The translations under genes and the position numbers were made by a program. This document shows, one piece after another, positions 1-12,364 of a stretch of DNA of 64,000 bases. The notes below the pieces were generated by a model. It ran no database searches. It was not told the origin of the DNA and saw nothing but the letters and a program-made list of their open reading frames with translations. Every line of letters begins with the position of its first letter. Position 1 is the first letter of the stretch. Source of the stretch: Tragulus kanchil (Eukaryota; Chordata; Mammalia; Artiodactyla; Tragulidae); assembly GCA_022376925.1 (NCBI GenBank), contig JAIOJX010000032.1:207138939-207202938 (forward strand), given 5' to 3'.

Positions 1-345
1 CTCCAACGCAATAACTGTACACAGCTGAGAGCTGTGCAACCATCACCACCACTGACCACGTTTCCATCACCCACTAAAACCCTGAGGACTCTGTTCTAAA
101 GGTATGCTGAGTACCTTTTATCTACCTTTTCATGTGATCATTAACAGTGCAGTTAACTTCTACTCCCATCCCAGGCCTTGAGCAACCACTGATGTGCTTT
201 CTAACTCTATAAATCTGCCTTTTCCAGACATTGCATAGAAACGGACTCATAAGATAAAGTTTTTTGGCTTTCTTTTTTGTTAGATGAAATTTTTTGTGAC
301 TGGCTTCTTTCACTGAAACATATAAATACTGAAGTATAATGTATA
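1..345 (-). repeat. Old L1-type LINE relic, antisense
   Basis: The phrase 'gcaaccatcaccaccactga' followed by 'tttccatcaccc' and an 'ataaatctgccttttccaga' stretch resembles the 3' part of old mammalian L1 families read backwards. It is repeated at 1105-1450 by duplication A. Confidence 0.5.
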
Positions 346-597
346 TTAATTTCAGATGTACAAGGTTATTCAGTTAGATATATGTATATATGTATAATAC
401 AGCTCATTTATATGTAATATCTCAGACCAGAGATGCACTTTCCTAGGTGATTTTAATGTGCCAGGCAGAGAAACTACGGGGCAAATTTGTGTTTTTAAAA
501 TGCTCCCCAGGTGATTGGAACACTCAGCTAAGCTAGGTTAAAAGGACTGCCTCTGAATCGGAGTTTTGGGATGAGGAGTTCTAGCAGGGTTTAATCA

Positions 598-978
<381 letters not shown>

Positions 979-1549
979 CTAGTGGATGCCTACTTTATAC
1001 CTGGCACTTGTTCTAATAAATCCTCACAAGAACCCCTATGAGATAGGCATCATCTCCTTTGGTTTGAAAAATAGTTTTACTGAGATATAACATTTCATAA
1101 AATGCTCCAACGCAATAACTGTACACAGCTGAGAGCTGTGCAACCATCACCACCACTGACCACGTTTCCATCACCCACTAAAACCCTGAGGACTCTGTTC
1201 TAAAGGTATGCTGAGTACCTTTTATCTACCTTTTCATGTGATCATTAACAGTGCAGTTAACTTCTACTCCCATCCCAGGCCTTGAGCAACCACTGATGTG
1301 CTTTCTAACTCTATAAATCTGCCTTTTCCAGACATTGCATAGAAACGGACTCATAAGATAAAGTTTTTTGGCTTTCTTTTTTGTTAGATGAAATTTTTTG
1401 TGACTGGCTTCTTTCACTGAAACATATAAATACTGAAGTATAATGTATATTAATTTCAGATGTACAAGGTTATTCAGTTAGATATATGTATATATGTATA
1501 ATACAGCTCATTTATATGTATAGCTTATTTATAACATATATTCATTAAT

Positions 1550-2440
1550 ATATATGTAATACATATATATTGATTATTTCCACTATAGGTTATTATAAGA
1601 TACTGAATATAGTTTCCTGTGCTATATAGTAGGTTCTTGTTTATGTTTATTCACCTGTCAATGGACACCACATCTTGACTACTGTGAATACTGGGGAATA
1701 TGTATCTTTTTCAAAATAGAGCTTTTGTCTTTTCCACATATATGCCCAGGAGTGGGGTTGCAGGATCACATGTGGTAACTCTTTTAGTTTTTTAAGGAAC
1801 CTTCATAGTGGCTGAACCAGTTTATATTCCCCCCAACCGTTCAGGAAGATTCCCTTTTCTCCATGCCCTCTCCAGGATTTATTATTTATAGACTTTTTGA
1901 CGATGGTCATTCTGACTTGTGTGACTCTACAGTCTCACTGTAGTTTTGATTTCCATTTTTTTAATAATGAGTGATGCTGAGCATCTTTTCATGTGCCTGT
2001 TGGCCATCTGTACTTACATAATATTTTTGAGGTTTATCCATGATTTTGGTGTGTATCTATAGCTTGTTCCTTTTCAATGATGAATAGCTTTTCATCATAT
2101 GGATATACTATATTTTGTTTATCTGTTTACCAGTTGATGGCCATTTAGAATGTGTTCAGTTTTGGTTATTATGAATAATGCTGCTTATGAACATCAGTGC
2201 ACATCTTTGTGTGGGCAAACTGCTTTCATTTCCATCAGGTAGATTCCTAGGAGTGGATCCGCTGGGTGATATGGTCAATTTACGTTTAGCCTTTAGACAA
2301 GCTGCCAAATTGTTCTCTATGCTGACTGTTCCAGTACATTCCCACCAGCAGTGGACAAGGCTTCCAGTTTCTTCAGTCCTCACGAGCACTTGGCATTGCT
2401 GTCTTGTTTACTACAGCTGTTCTGAATCATCATGTTGAGG
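1550..2440 (-). repeat. L1 LINE relic, antisense
   Basis: Read on the minus strand this resembles the L1 ORF2 end and 3' UTR: a page of typical phrases such as 'cctgtcaatggacaccaca', 'catgtgcctgttggccatct' and 'attcccaccagcagtg'. It is broken by many stops and holds no open frame of note. Confidence 0.7.
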
Positions 2441-2510
2441 ACCTTTTCATGTGATAACTAGCCATTATATTTCTCCTTTGGGGAAATGTTTATTAAAATT
2501 GTCACCCTGG

Positions 2511-2745
2511 GAGGTGTAAAGGAAGTAGCATGAAAACCTATACTATCATATGTGGAAAAAAATTAGCTATTGTCATTGTGCTGTGGGAAAAGGGGATCCT
2601 GCAGGGGGCTGTGCGACGGCCTGAAGGGGTGGGATGGCGGGGATATAAATATGACTAATCTGGGATTATATATATCTGGGATTACATATATATTATGTAA
2701 ACAACAAAACTCTGTAAAAGCAAAAACTAAAATAAAATTTTTTAA
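2511..2745 (+). repeat. L1-3'-end-like retroposon
   Basis: About 235 bp ending in an A-rich tail, flanked by the imperfect direct repeat g/a-tcaccct (2501-2508 and 2753-2760). The same element recurs at 58370-58980. The final part (aacaacaaaactctgtaaaa) resembles the 3' end of a ruminant L1. Its second half is copied by duplication B. Confidence 0.6.
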
Positions 2746-2894
2746 AAAAAGTATCACCCTATTTTTAAATCATCTTCCTATTAATTAGTTGTAAGCATTC
2801 TCTATATATCCTAACTGTAAATTCTTCCACAGGATTTGCAATGATTTGAAAATGTTTTCTCTCAGTATGTGGCTCCTTTTCCTTTTTAAAAAAT

Positions 2895-3165
2895 CTTTAA
2901 TTTTTTAAAAAAACTTATTTTTGGCTGTGCTGGGTCTTTGTGGCCACACACAGGCTTTCTCTAGGGGGGCAAGACAGGGTTGCTCTTCGTTGTGGTGCTC
3001 GGCTTCTCACTGTGGTGGCTTCTCTTGCTGCAGAGCACAGGCTCTAGGCATGCAGGCTTCAGTAGCTGCAGCACTCAGCATGTGGGATCTTCCTGACCAG
3101 GAATCGAACCCATGTCCCCTGCAGTTGCAGCCAGATTCTTAACCACTAGACCACTAGGGAAGTCC
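2895..3165 (-). mobile_element. CHR-type tRNA-derived SINE
   Basis: Minus-strand element ending in the tRNA-like head (ttaaccactagaccactagg, gaagtcc); the central part has the tctcttgctgcagagcac block of CHR SINEs. Copied at 4034-4304 by duplication B. Confidence 0.85.
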
Positions 3166-3394
3166 TCTTTTCCTTAATAGTATCTTTTCTTTTCTTTTTT
3201 TAAAACTGTGGTTAAATACACAGTTCATAATAAGCAGATCAAAGAAAAGAAATACAAAAAGATATGGCTGTCTTCGTAGCCTGAAAACCATCTGTTTCCC
3301 TTCTTACATATCAAATGAACCTTGGTTTACTAGAATTATTTCTTGGAGAAGTAAACATATTTGACAGAAACAAACATGCTGGCTATTGAAATAC

Positions 3395-3723
3395 ACACAC
3401 ACACATAAAATACACAGTTCAATGGCATTAAGCACTTTCACACCGTTGTGCTAACATCACCACCATCCATCCACAAAACTCTTCATTTTGCAAAACTGTG
3501 TACCTGTTAAACAGTAACTCCTCCTTCCACTCTCCCTCCAGACCCTGGAAATCACCATTCATTCCACTTTCCATCTGAGTCTGACTGCTCACTCTAGGTA
3601 CTTTATTTAAGTGAAATCATATAGTATTTGTCTTTCTGTGATTGGCTTATTTCACTTAGCATAATGCTTTGGATCATCGACGCTGCAGCATGTATTGGGA
3701 TTTTCCCTTCTTTTTAAAGCTGA
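3395..3723 (-). repeat. L1 LINE relic, antisense (continues at 4863-4995)
   Basis: The phrases 'cagttcaatggcattaagca', 'cattttgcaaaactg' and 'ggcttatttcacttagcata' are typical of L1 3' sequences. The natural continuation (cattgtatgtatacac) follows only at 4863, after the duplicated unit. A SINE fragment lies at 5000-5095 within it. Confidence 0.7.
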
Positions 3724-4999
3724 GGGAAAAGGGGATCCTGCAGGGGGCTGTGCGACGGCCTGAAGGGGTGGGATGGCGGGGATATAAATATGACTAATCT
3801 GGGATTATATATATCTGGGATTACATATATATTATGTAAACAACAAAACTCTGTAAAAGCAAAAACTAAAATAAAATTTTTTAAAAAAAGTATCACCCTA
3901 TTTTTAAATCATCTTCCTATTAATTAGTTGTAAGCATTCTCTATATATCCTAACTGTAAATTCTTCCACAGGATTTGCAATGATTTGAAAATGTTTTCTC
4001 TCAGTATGTGGCTCCTTTTCCTTTTTAAAAAATCTTTAATTTTTTAAAAAAACTTATTTTTGGCTGTGCTGGGTCTTTGTGGCCACACACAGGCTTTCTC
4101 TAGGGGGGCAAGACAGGGTTGCTCTTCGTTGTGGTGCTCGGCTTCTCACTGTGGTGGCTTCTCTTGCTGCAGAGCACAGGCTCTAGGCATGCAGGCTTCA
4201 GTAGCTGCAGCACTCAGCATGTGGGATCTTCCTGACCAGGAATCGAACCCATGTCCCCTGCAGTTGCAGCCAGATTCTTAACCACTAGACCACTAGGGAA
4301 GTCCTCTTTTCCTTAATAGTATCTTTTCTTTTCTTTTTTTAAAACTGTGGTTAAATACACAGTTCATAATAAGCAGATCAAAGAAAAGAAATACAAAAAG
4401 ATATGGCTGTCTTCGTAGCCTGAAAACCATCTGTTTCCCTTCTTACATATCAAATGAACCTTGGTTTACTAGAATTATTTCTTGGAGAAGTAAACATATT
4501 TGACAGAAACAAACATGCTGGCTATTGAAATACACACACACACATAAAATACACAGTTCAATGGCATTAAGCACTTTCACACCGTTGTGCTAACATCACC
4601 ACCATCCATCCACAAAACTCTTCATTTTGCAAAACTGTGTACCTGTTAAACAGTAACTCCTCCTTCCACTCTCCCTCCAGACCCTGGAAATCACCATTCA
4701 TTCCACTTTCCATCTGAGTCTGACTGCTCACTCTAGGTACTTTATTTAAGTGAAATCATATAGTATTTGTCTTTCTGTGATTGGCTTATTTCACTTAGCA
4801 TAATGCTTTGGATCATCGACGCTGCAGCATGTATTGGGATTTTCCCTTCTTTTTAAAGCTGAGCAAAACCTCATTGTATGTATACACATTTTGCTTATCT
4901 ATTCATCTGCCAATGGACACCTGACTACTTGTCTCAAGGTCACGTGAATAGTGCTATGAACACGAGTGTATAAATACCTCTTATCTATTCTGGCCCTGC

Positions 5000-5095
5000 C
5001 ATGTGTCTTGTGGGATCTCAGTTCCCTAACCAGGGATCGAACACTCACCCTCAGCAGTGTAAGCACAGAGTTCTAACAAGCGCCAGGAAATTCCC
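5000..5095 (-). mobile_element. SINE fragment (tRNA-derived)
   Basis: Minus-strand head of a tRNA-derived SINE: gtgggatctcagttccctaa, then an A/B-box-like ccagggatcgaac, ending gaaattcc. Confidence 0.75.
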
Positions 5096-5298
5096 TAAAT
5101 AGCTCTTCCTTAATTGTATCATTTGAAGTTTTGAATTTTGACAAGGTCCAATCTATCAGTTTTGTTCTTCTATCAGTGTTGTATTAAGGAACTCTTTGCC
5201 CAACCCAAGATCATGAAGTTTTCCTATGTTTTCATCTAGAAGTTTTATAGGTCTGCCACTCATATTTCAGTTTATGACTTATTTTGAGCTAACTTTTT

Positions 5299-5559
5299 TT
5301 TTTGGCCTCTTTTATTGGTTTTATTTATTTATGTTCATTCATCTTTATTCTTCAGCCCACGTGGGCCTCCCATTGCTGTGGCCTCTCTTGCTGCACAGCA
5401 CCAGCTCTGGGTGCATGAACTCCAGAGTGCTGGCTTGTAACTGGACACATCAATCCAGCCTCTCAGAGGGATGGTAGGATCTTCCTGGGCCAGGGGTCGA
5501 ACTGGCGCCCCTTGCACTGCAAGGCGGACTCTTTACCCATTGGACCACCAGGGAAGCCC
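5299..5559 (-). mobile_element. Older copy of the palindrome-bearing SINE
   Basis: Same layout as the young SINEs (tail side with ttattggtt, body with gggcctcccattgctgtgg, head with ccttgcactgcaagg and ggaccaccagggaagccc), but more diverged. It abuts the copy at 5579-5923. Confidence 0.8.
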
Positions 5560-5578
5560 TTGGGTTAACTTTTGTTTG

Positions 5579-5923
5579 TTTGTTTTGTTTTGTCTTAAAG
5601 ATTTATTTATTCATTTATTTATTTTTTTGGGCGGGGGTCGGGTTGGGGAGGGAGGGGAGTGGGCGGGCCACTTTTATTGGTCTTTCATTTCGCTGTTTTC
5701 ATCCTTCTTTGTTCTTTGGCTCCCGTGGGCCTCCCATCGCGGTGGGGTCTGTCGTCGCAGAGCGCCGGCTCTAGGTGCATGTGCTCCAGAGCTCCGGCTC
5801 GGTAATTGGACACATCAGTCCAGCCGCTCCGCGGCACGTGGGATCTTCCCAGGCCAGGGCTCAAACCAGCGCCCCTTGCACTGCAAGGCGGACTCTTTAC
5901 CCATTGGACCACCAGGGAAGCCC
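5579..5923 (-). mobile_element. Young tRNA-derived SINE with 15-bp target duplication
   Basis: Full-length minus-strand element. The perfect direct repeat ttgggttaacttttg flanks it at 5560-5574 and 5924-5938. The tail side is T-rich followed by a G-rich stretch and cacttttattggtctttca; the head ends accaccagggaagccc. Confidence 0.9.
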
Positions 5924-6230
5924 TTGGGTTAACTTTTGATTGCGGGCATGATAGAGTAAGGCAAGGCTTCCAGTCATTTTTTTGCATGTGGATATCCAAC
6001 TGTCCCAGCACCATTTGTTGAAAAGATTATATCCCTTTGACACTGAATTATTTTAGCACCTTTGTAAAAAAAAAAAAAAAAAAATTACTGACCATAAGCA
6101 TAAGGGTTTACTTCTGGACTCTCAGTTCTGTTCCACTGATTTATATGTCTGTCCTTGTGCCTGTCTTGATTACTATGGTTTTAGAGTAAGCTTTGAAATT
6201 AGATAGTTTAAGTCCACCAATTGTTTTCTT

Positions 6231-6386
6231 TTCATTTTTTTTTAAAGCTTTATTTATTTTTGGCTGTGCTTCGTCTTTGTTGATGTGTGAGTTTAGCTGT
6301 TCTGTGGGATCTTCCCGGATCAGGGATCGAACCTGTGTCTCCTGCATTGGCAGACAGGTTCTTATCCACTGAGCCACAAGGGAAGC
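6231..6386 (-). mobile_element. Short tRNA-derived SINE with target duplication
   Basis: Minus-strand element between ccaccaattgttttctt (6214-6230) and ccaccaattgtcttctc (6387-6403). The body contains ggctgtgcttcgtctttgtt and the head gagccacaagggaag. Confidence 0.85.
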
Positions 6387-6479
6387 CCACCAATTGTCTT
6401 CTCTTGCAAAACTGTTTTGGGAATTCTAAATTCTTTATATTTCTAAATAAATTTTAGGATCAGCTTATAGAAAATACAA

Positions 6480-7233
6480 GCTGATTCCTAAAACTTAGAC
6501 AGAAATGCAGAGGTCCTAGGTTTTCTGTTGTCAAACATCATTTTTAACTTTTCAAGTTCTTTTCAGAATGATAAAACCATGGATTCAAAAATATGCTTTG
6601 ATTTGAGGCTCAGAAGCAACCCATTAAACTTTCTAACATACTTTTCCCTTGCTGGTTGATCACCTCTGGAAGACAGGGGTTGAGGGCCCTGAGGAGCAGG
6701 GTCTGCTCCAGATTGTGAGAGAAAGGAGCAGGGTGCTGGTTAATAAGATCTTACTGAGAAACCAGTGTTTCTTTTTAAGTTGTGGAAGTCACAGACAAGT
6801 CTTCCTTAGCGCAAAAAATAAACATGTGACCCATGAAATCCAATGCTATGAATTATAGAGTCAGTTATCCTTTACGTTGATAACCTTCCCAGAATGCGGA
6901 AGACGTTTACCAGTTTCAAGTGTGCAAAAGAGCCCAACTCTACTATCAGGTATTAATACTTGCATGATCCAGGGCAAGTTGACCAAGTTCTTTAAACCTC
7001 AAATTCTTCAGCTATAAGATGGGGATTACAGAGCTATTTCACAAGATTGGTATCAGAGTTAAAAATAATACACGAAAAGTTCTTGGCATACACTGTGGCT
7101 AAAAAAACCGATAGCCTTAAAAAGACGTTCGATTCCAAACAGTAAGTGCTGTAAGAAACTTAACTGAAAGAACCTAAGTTCTTCATAAAAAAAAAAAGTT
7201 ACAGAAATAAATTTTAAAAAACAATGCAGACGA
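6480..7233. other. Intron 10 sequence without recognised features
   Basis: No splice-bordered exon, RNA gene or identifiable repeat is visible. The right part (from 6904) is copied at 8095 by duplication C. Short open frames here lack any familiar motif. Confidence 0.5.
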
Positions 7234-7480
7234 TGGACTTCCCTGGCGGTCCAGTGGTAAGGACACATCTGCAAATGCATAGGGCATGTGTCTGATCCCC
7301 GCTCTGACAGGATTCCACATGCTGCAGGACAACTGGGTCCATGCTCCACAACAAGAAAAGCCACTGAACAACAAGAGAAGTCTGCGTGATGCAGCTAGAG
7401 GGTAGCCCCCCCACTTGCTGCAACTAGAGAAAGCCCATGTGCAGCAATAAAGACCCAGCACACCCAAAAATAAAAAAATG
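7234..7480 (+). mobile_element. CHR-type SINE
   Basis: Head gacttccctggcggtccagt, body with ctccacaacaagaaaagcca and an end agacccagcacacccaaaaa followed by an A-rich tail. Copied at 8425-8671. Confidence 0.87.
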
Positions 7481-7495
7481 AAAATAATAGTAATG

Positions 7496-8017
7496 CAGAA
7501 GAAAAATTCTGCACTTCTCTGATAAGAGCCCTGTATCTACAGAATATATAAAGAAGTATCACAACTCAATAATAAAAAAGAACCCCCAAAGTGGGCAATC
7601 GATCTGAATAGACAGTTCTCAAAAAATATATACAAATGGCCAATAAGCACACAAAAAGATACTCAACATTATGAGTCACCAGAAAATGCAAATGCAAACC
7701 CTGATAAGATACCACTTTACACCCACTAGAATAATTATAATAAAAAAGACAGATAATAACAAGTGTTAGTGAGGCTGTGTAAAAACTGAAACATTCAAAC
7801 AGTGCTAGTGAGACTGCAAAATTATACAGACACTTTGGAAAACAGTCCGGTAGTTCCTCAAAAGGCTAAACAGAATTACCATATGACCCAGCATTCTACT
7901 CACAGGCATAAACCTAAGAGAAATAAAACATATGTCTACACAGACAGGTATGTGAATGTTCACAGCAACAATATGTCTAGCAGCTTGAAATGGCAACAAT
8001 CTAGATATTCATTAACT
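7496..8017 (+). repeat. L1 ORF2 3' relic, sense (copied and continued at 8687-10230)
   Basis: Typical L1 phrases in plus orientation: 'cctgtatctacagaatatat', 'gggcaatcgatctgaataga' and 'aattaccatatgacccagca'. After the copy (8687-9209) the natural continuation runs to about 10230, interrupted by SINEs at 9266-9580 and 9800-9946. Confidence 0.75.
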
Positions 8018-9265
8018 AGATACAAGTCTTCCTTAGCGCAAAAATAAACATGTGAATGAACCTGCAGAATTTATCAGCTTAGTTTCCCAGAAGGCGTTTA
8101 CCAGTTTCAAGTGTGCAAAAGAGCCCAACTCTACTATCAGGTATTAATACTTGCATGATCCAGGGCAAGTTGACCAAGTTCTTTAAACCTCAAATTCTTC
8201 AGCTATAAGATGGGGATTACAGAGCTATTTCACAAGATTGGTATCAGAGTTAAAAATAATACACGAAAAGTTCTTGGCATACACTGTGGCTAAAAAAACC
8301 GATAGCCTTAAAAAGACCTTCGATTCCAAACAGTAAGTGCTGTAAGAAACTTAACTGAAAGAACCTAAGTTCTTCATAAAAAAAAAAAGTTACAGAAATA
8401 AATTTTAAAAAACAATGCAGACGATGGACTTCCCTGGCGGTCCAGTGGTAAGGACACATCTGCAAATGCATAGGGCATGTGTCTGATCCCCGCTCTGACA
8501 GGATTCCACATGCTGCAGGACAACTGGGTCCATGCTCCACAACAAGAAAAGCCACTGAACAACAAGAGAAGTCTGCGTGATGCAGCTAGAGGGTAGCCCC
8601 CCCACTTGCTGCAACTAGAGAAAGCCCATGTGCAGCAATAAAGACCCAGCACACCCAAAAATAAAAAAATGAAAATAATAGTAATGCAGAAGAAAAATTC
8701 TGCACTTCTCTGATAAGAGCCCTGTATCTACAGAATATATAAAGAAGTATCACAACTCAATAATAAAAAAGAACCCCCAAAGTGGGCAATCGATCTGAAT
8801 AGACAGTTCTCAAAAAATATATACAAATGGCCAATAAGCACACAAAAAGATACTCAACATTATGAGTCACCAGAAAATGCAAATGCAAACCCTGATAAGA
8901 TACCACTTTACACCCACTAGAATAATTATAATAAAAAAGACAGATAATAACAAGTGTTAGTGAGGCTGTGTAAAAACTGAAACATTCAAACAGTGCTAGT
9001 GAGACTGCAAAATTATACAGACACTTTGGAAAACAGTCCGGTAGTTCCTCAAAAGGCTAAACAGAATTACCATATGACCCAGCATTCTACTCACAGGCAT
9101 AAACCTAAGAGAAATAAAAACATATGTCTACACAGACAGGTATGTGAATGTTCACAGCAACAATATGTCTAGCAGCTTGAAATGGCAACAATCTAGATAT
9201 TCATTAACTGATGAATGGATGACAAACGTCACATATCCTTACAATAGCTATAAAAAGAAACAAGG

Positions 9266-9580
9266 GGACTTCCCTGGTGGCTCTGTGGTGAAGAATCAGA
9301 CTCCATAGCAGGAGATGTGGGTTCAGTCTCTGATCTGGGAAGATCCCACATGCTATGGAGCCACTGAGCCCGTAAGCCATAACCACTGAGTCTGTGCTCC
9401 AGAGCCCGGGAGCTGCAACTACCGAGCCCTTGTGCCTAGAACCTGTGCTCCGCAACAAGAGAAGCCACTGAAATGAGAAGCCCTTGCACCACAAGTAGAG
9501 AGCAGCCTATGCTTCCCACAACCAGAAAAAAGCCCAAGCAGAAACAAAGACCCAGCACAGCCCAAAGTGTGAATTAAAAA
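9266..9580 (+). mobile_element. CHR-type SINE, full length
   Basis: Starts ggacttccctggtggctctg, contains gggaagatcccacatgctat, ctccgcaacaagagaagcca and ends agacccagcacagcccaaag. Inserted in a sense L1 relic. Confidence 0.9.
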
Positions 9581-9799
9581 TCAAATACATGCTCTAACAC
9601 AAACCTTGAAAATATTATGCTAAGTTAAAGAAATCGGTACAAAGAGCCATATACTATGATTCCATTTAGCTGCTATGTCCAGAAGAGGCAAATCTATTAT
9701 GACAGTATATTAGCTGGCTTTGGCGGGATGGGTGTAATGGGTCAGGGTTTCTTTTCTTTTTTCTCCTTTTAATATTTCCAGTCATTTTTTTATTTATTT

Positions 9800-9946
9800 A
9801 TGCTTTGTTTATTTTTTAATATTTATTTGGCTACATCAGGTCTTAGTTGCGGCATGTGAGATCTAGCCACCTAAAGCAGGGACAGAACCCTGGCTCCCTG
9901 CATTGGGAACACAGAGTCTTAGCTATTGGACTCCCATGGATGTCCC
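9800..9946 (-). mobile_element. Short tRNA-derived SINE
   Basis: Minus-strand: tatttggctacatcaggtct, cggcatgtgagatctagcca, head ctattggactcccatggatg. Flanked by cagggtttctttt (about 9744) and cagggttctttct (about 9946), an imperfect target duplication. Confidence 0.8.
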
Positions 9947-10411
9947 CAGGGTTCTTTCTGAGGTGATGAACATGTTCTAAGGTCAGCTTGTGGTGACGGG
10001 TGCACAACTATAGTAAAACCCACTGCATTGGACACTTTAAATGGTGGGGAGGGCTCGGACAGGTGATAGTTAAAGAGTGTGAGGTTTCTTTATGGGATAT
10101 TGAGAACGTCCTAAAATCTATTATGGTGGTGGTTGAACAATTCTGTGACTATACTAAGGCCATCACTTTAAATGGATGAATTATATAGCATGTGAGTTAT
10201 GTCTCAACAGAAGTTTACCAAAAAATAAACAAAAATAATGTACCGAATCAAACTTAAAAATTATAGCTTCACTTTTTTTTTTCACTTAAAGGCTTACATT
10301 TATTTAAATAATAATAATAGTATGGTGAATGCTATAGTTACACTTCACAAAATTCATTTTACTGGAGAGCAAAATGTAGATATATTTTACGAGCAAAATC
10401 AAAATAGAGTC

Positions 10412-10460
10412 AGGGGAATTCCCTGGCAGTCCTGTGGTTAGGACTCTGCTTCAGTGCAGA
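10412..10460 (+). mobile_element. SINE head fragment
   Basis: About 49 bp reading gaattccctggcagtcctgt then ggttaggactctgcttc: the tRNA-like head of a SINE, with the rest missing. Confidence 0.6.
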
Positions 10461-11772
10461 CCATTTAATAAACATGTTTCACATTTCTAATTAAAAACAC
10501 TCAGTGTTCAGTTTTCTGATTAAGTTTTGATTCTGATAAGGCTCATCTGGAAGACACACGTGTCTTCACATACCAAATTCTACTGCAAACTGAGACTTTT
10601 CTGTAAGTAACCACAAGTTTGGTTTAACACACTAATGCAATCAAGAGATAGTGAGGTGTGCTGGATGCTTAAATGAGAAAGAAAGTCAATTATTAGTTTA
10701 TGGTGGTCTCAGATAAAGAAAACAATCTTTAAGTTGGCAATATTTGGGTTTTCCTTTAAAAAGAAAAAAGTTATTGATGAAGAAAAGGACAAACAGATCA
10801 TCAGGAGAGACTCTTCAAGCAGTAAAGGCAGTCAGGAGAGAATCTTACCACTGCTACGCTCTACAGTTCTCTGCTTTCTTTTGTTTCTACACATCTTTGA
10901 GAAGGGGACAGAACAGAAAAGGCTACCTAAGTACAGTGGTAACTGCAGAGAAAACTACAGCAAAGGCAAGCTCAAGCCTGGCTATAAGGAGAAGAAATTG
11001 CAGCTGGCTTCCTAGGAGTGTGAAAGGTGCAGGCTGCAGCTGGCTCTAACACCTGGAAAACTCATCCAGCACCACAGTCACGGGTCTGCCCAGGTTCTAA
11101 CCCATGCAAAAGACGAGGGTGAGGTGTAAGAAATGCTCTGCTCAAGCTAAAGGACAATGTCAAGGTCACAATTAATAGTGGCTAGAGAAGCTAAGGAATC
11201 TAGGTGTTTGTTTCAAACTGTTTAATATTTCTGCTATGCTCTCATCAAGAGTTTTCACTTTTGCGAAAATGAAAACTGAGAACTGTGGCGGTCTCTTCTT
11301 ACTCAGCAAATCAGATCTTTAAGACTAAGTGAGAGGATGACGAGTCCTAATCAGGGGGTTCTACTGGCTAATATCCTAAGAAACCCCTAGTACTGACCTC
11401 AATCTGAGGGACAACACGCCTTAGACACTGAAAAACTCTTACATTCCTGCACAGAGCCTAAATCCTTTTGATTTTCTTTAAAATTAATACATTGCTTGCA
11501 AACAAAACGCAGTAACAATATAAAAGGGCAAAATTCAATAGGCTGAAATTCAAATTCATAGGTCTCTGTGCACGAAAGAGTGAAATATATTAACAACATT
11601 TTTGTACACATGAAGTTTTACTGGAATAATATATTTTTTAAAAAATTTATCTTGTAAAATCAATGCCAAAGATAAGGAATATTATCAAGTTATCAAGGGA
11701 TAATTTTAAAAAGTCTGAGGGGCAGAATTTGGTCCATTAATAAATTTAACTATGAGGAAAGCAGCAACTATG
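10461..11772. other. Intron 10, no recognised feature
   Basis: About 1.3 kb of moderately AT-rich single-copy sequence. Short open frames at 10734-11049 overlap each other in two frames and have no motif, homology that I recognise or splice context. I see no RNA gene or repeat. Confidence 0.5.
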
Positions 11773-11897
11773 TTTGTGTTCAGTTGCTTAGTCGTATCCG
11801 ACTCTATGTGACCCCATGGACTGTAGCCTGCTAGGCTCCTCTGTCTATAGGATTTTTCAGGCAAGAATACTGGAGTGGGCTGACATTTCCTTCTGCT
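11773..11897 (-). mobile_element. Bov-A-type SINE, truncated
   Basis: Minus-strand: gttcagttgcttagtcgtat, ccgactctatgtgaccccat, ggcaagaatactggagtggg. This is the diagnostic ruminant Bov-A/Bov-tA body; the tRNA-like head is absent. Confidence 0.9.
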
Positions 11898-12002
11898 GTT
11901 ACTTCTCAACAAATTACACTGCTATTAAAAATTAGAATGGAATACTCTGATTCATTTTCTTTTGGGAGAGTCTGATACTGCAGCACCTTAAAAATCCATG
12001 AC

Positions 12003-12149
12003 TTGGTACTTCCATGGTGGGCCAGTGGTTAAGACTCTGTGTTCCCAATGCAGGGGGCCTGGGTTTGATCCCGGGTCAGGGAACTAGATCCCACATGCCG
12101 CAACTAAAACTCAGTAGAGATAAATAAATAATATTTTAAAAAATTTTTT
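12003..12149 (+). mobile_element. Short tRNA-derived SINE next to exon 10
   Basis: Head acttccatggtgggccagtg, then tgggtttgatcccgggtcag and an A/T tail. Flanked by ttaaaaatccat (about 11988) and ttaaaatccat (about 12150). Ends 41 bp from the exon 10 donor, antisense to PSEN1. Confidence 0.85.
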
Positions 12150-12190
12150 TTAAAATCCATAAACTTTCCAAAGTAGAGAAAGGCACCTAC

Positions 12191-12364
12191 TTTCTTCGGG
12201 GTCCTCACTGGCCAGGGTGCTGCTGGCAAGATCCTGCACAGCAGATCTCGACTCAGCCGTAGAGTGATGAGGCCCCAGGCGACTGTCCCTCTGGGCTTCC
12301 CACTCTTCGCTGAAGCCGCCATCATCACTCTCTGTTACGGCGTCTTGTGACTCACTTTCTGTGC
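12191..12364 (-). CDS. PSEN1: PSEN1 exon 10 (cytosolic loop, C-terminal part)
   Basis: 174 bp, 58 codons, acceptor AG at 12366-12365 and donor GTAGGT from 12190. It encodes the acidic, poorly conserved part of the large cytosolic loop between TM6 and TM7 (human residues about 320-377), including [15 protein letters not shown] and ending SEDPEE plus one base of an Arg codon. Several residues differ from human ([19 protein letters not shown]), as expected for a ruminant and for this fast-changing loop. The reading frame is open and joins exon 11 correctly. A short SINE ends about 41 bp beyond the donor, in intron 10. Confidence 0.96.

Larger units (their letters stand above)
2585..4862. repeat. 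Tandem duplication B, period 1139 bp
   Basis: 2585-3723 is followed immediately by its copy 3724-4862. The parent sequences at the junction share a short similarity (gctg). The ends lie in an L1-3'-end-like retroposon and in an antisense L1 relic. It carries one CHR-type SINE (2895-3165) and its copy. Confidence 0.97.
5100..6480 (-). repeat. Antisense L1 ORF2 relic split by three SINEs
   Basis: 5100-5298, 5939-6213 and 6400-6480 read together as antisense L1 ORF2, with phrases such as 'ccaagatcatgaagtttt', 'gcatgtggatatccaact' and 'gtcccagcaccatttgttga'. Two SINEs sit at 5299-5923 and a third at 6231-6386. Confidence 0.75.
6904..9209. repeat. Tandem duplication C, period 1191 bp
   Basis: 6904-8017 and 8095-9209 match except for one G/C difference (7127 region) and one A in a run. 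The 77-bp link contains 8022-8060, which itself resembles 6794-6832, so the left edge is ragged. Contains a SINE and a sense L1 fragment. Confidence 0.95.

Noticed and set aside
10734..11049. Overlapping open frames of 93 and 101 codons
   Set aside because: Two frames overlap over the same DNA, neither has recognisable domains, and no splice sites or promoter signals surround them.
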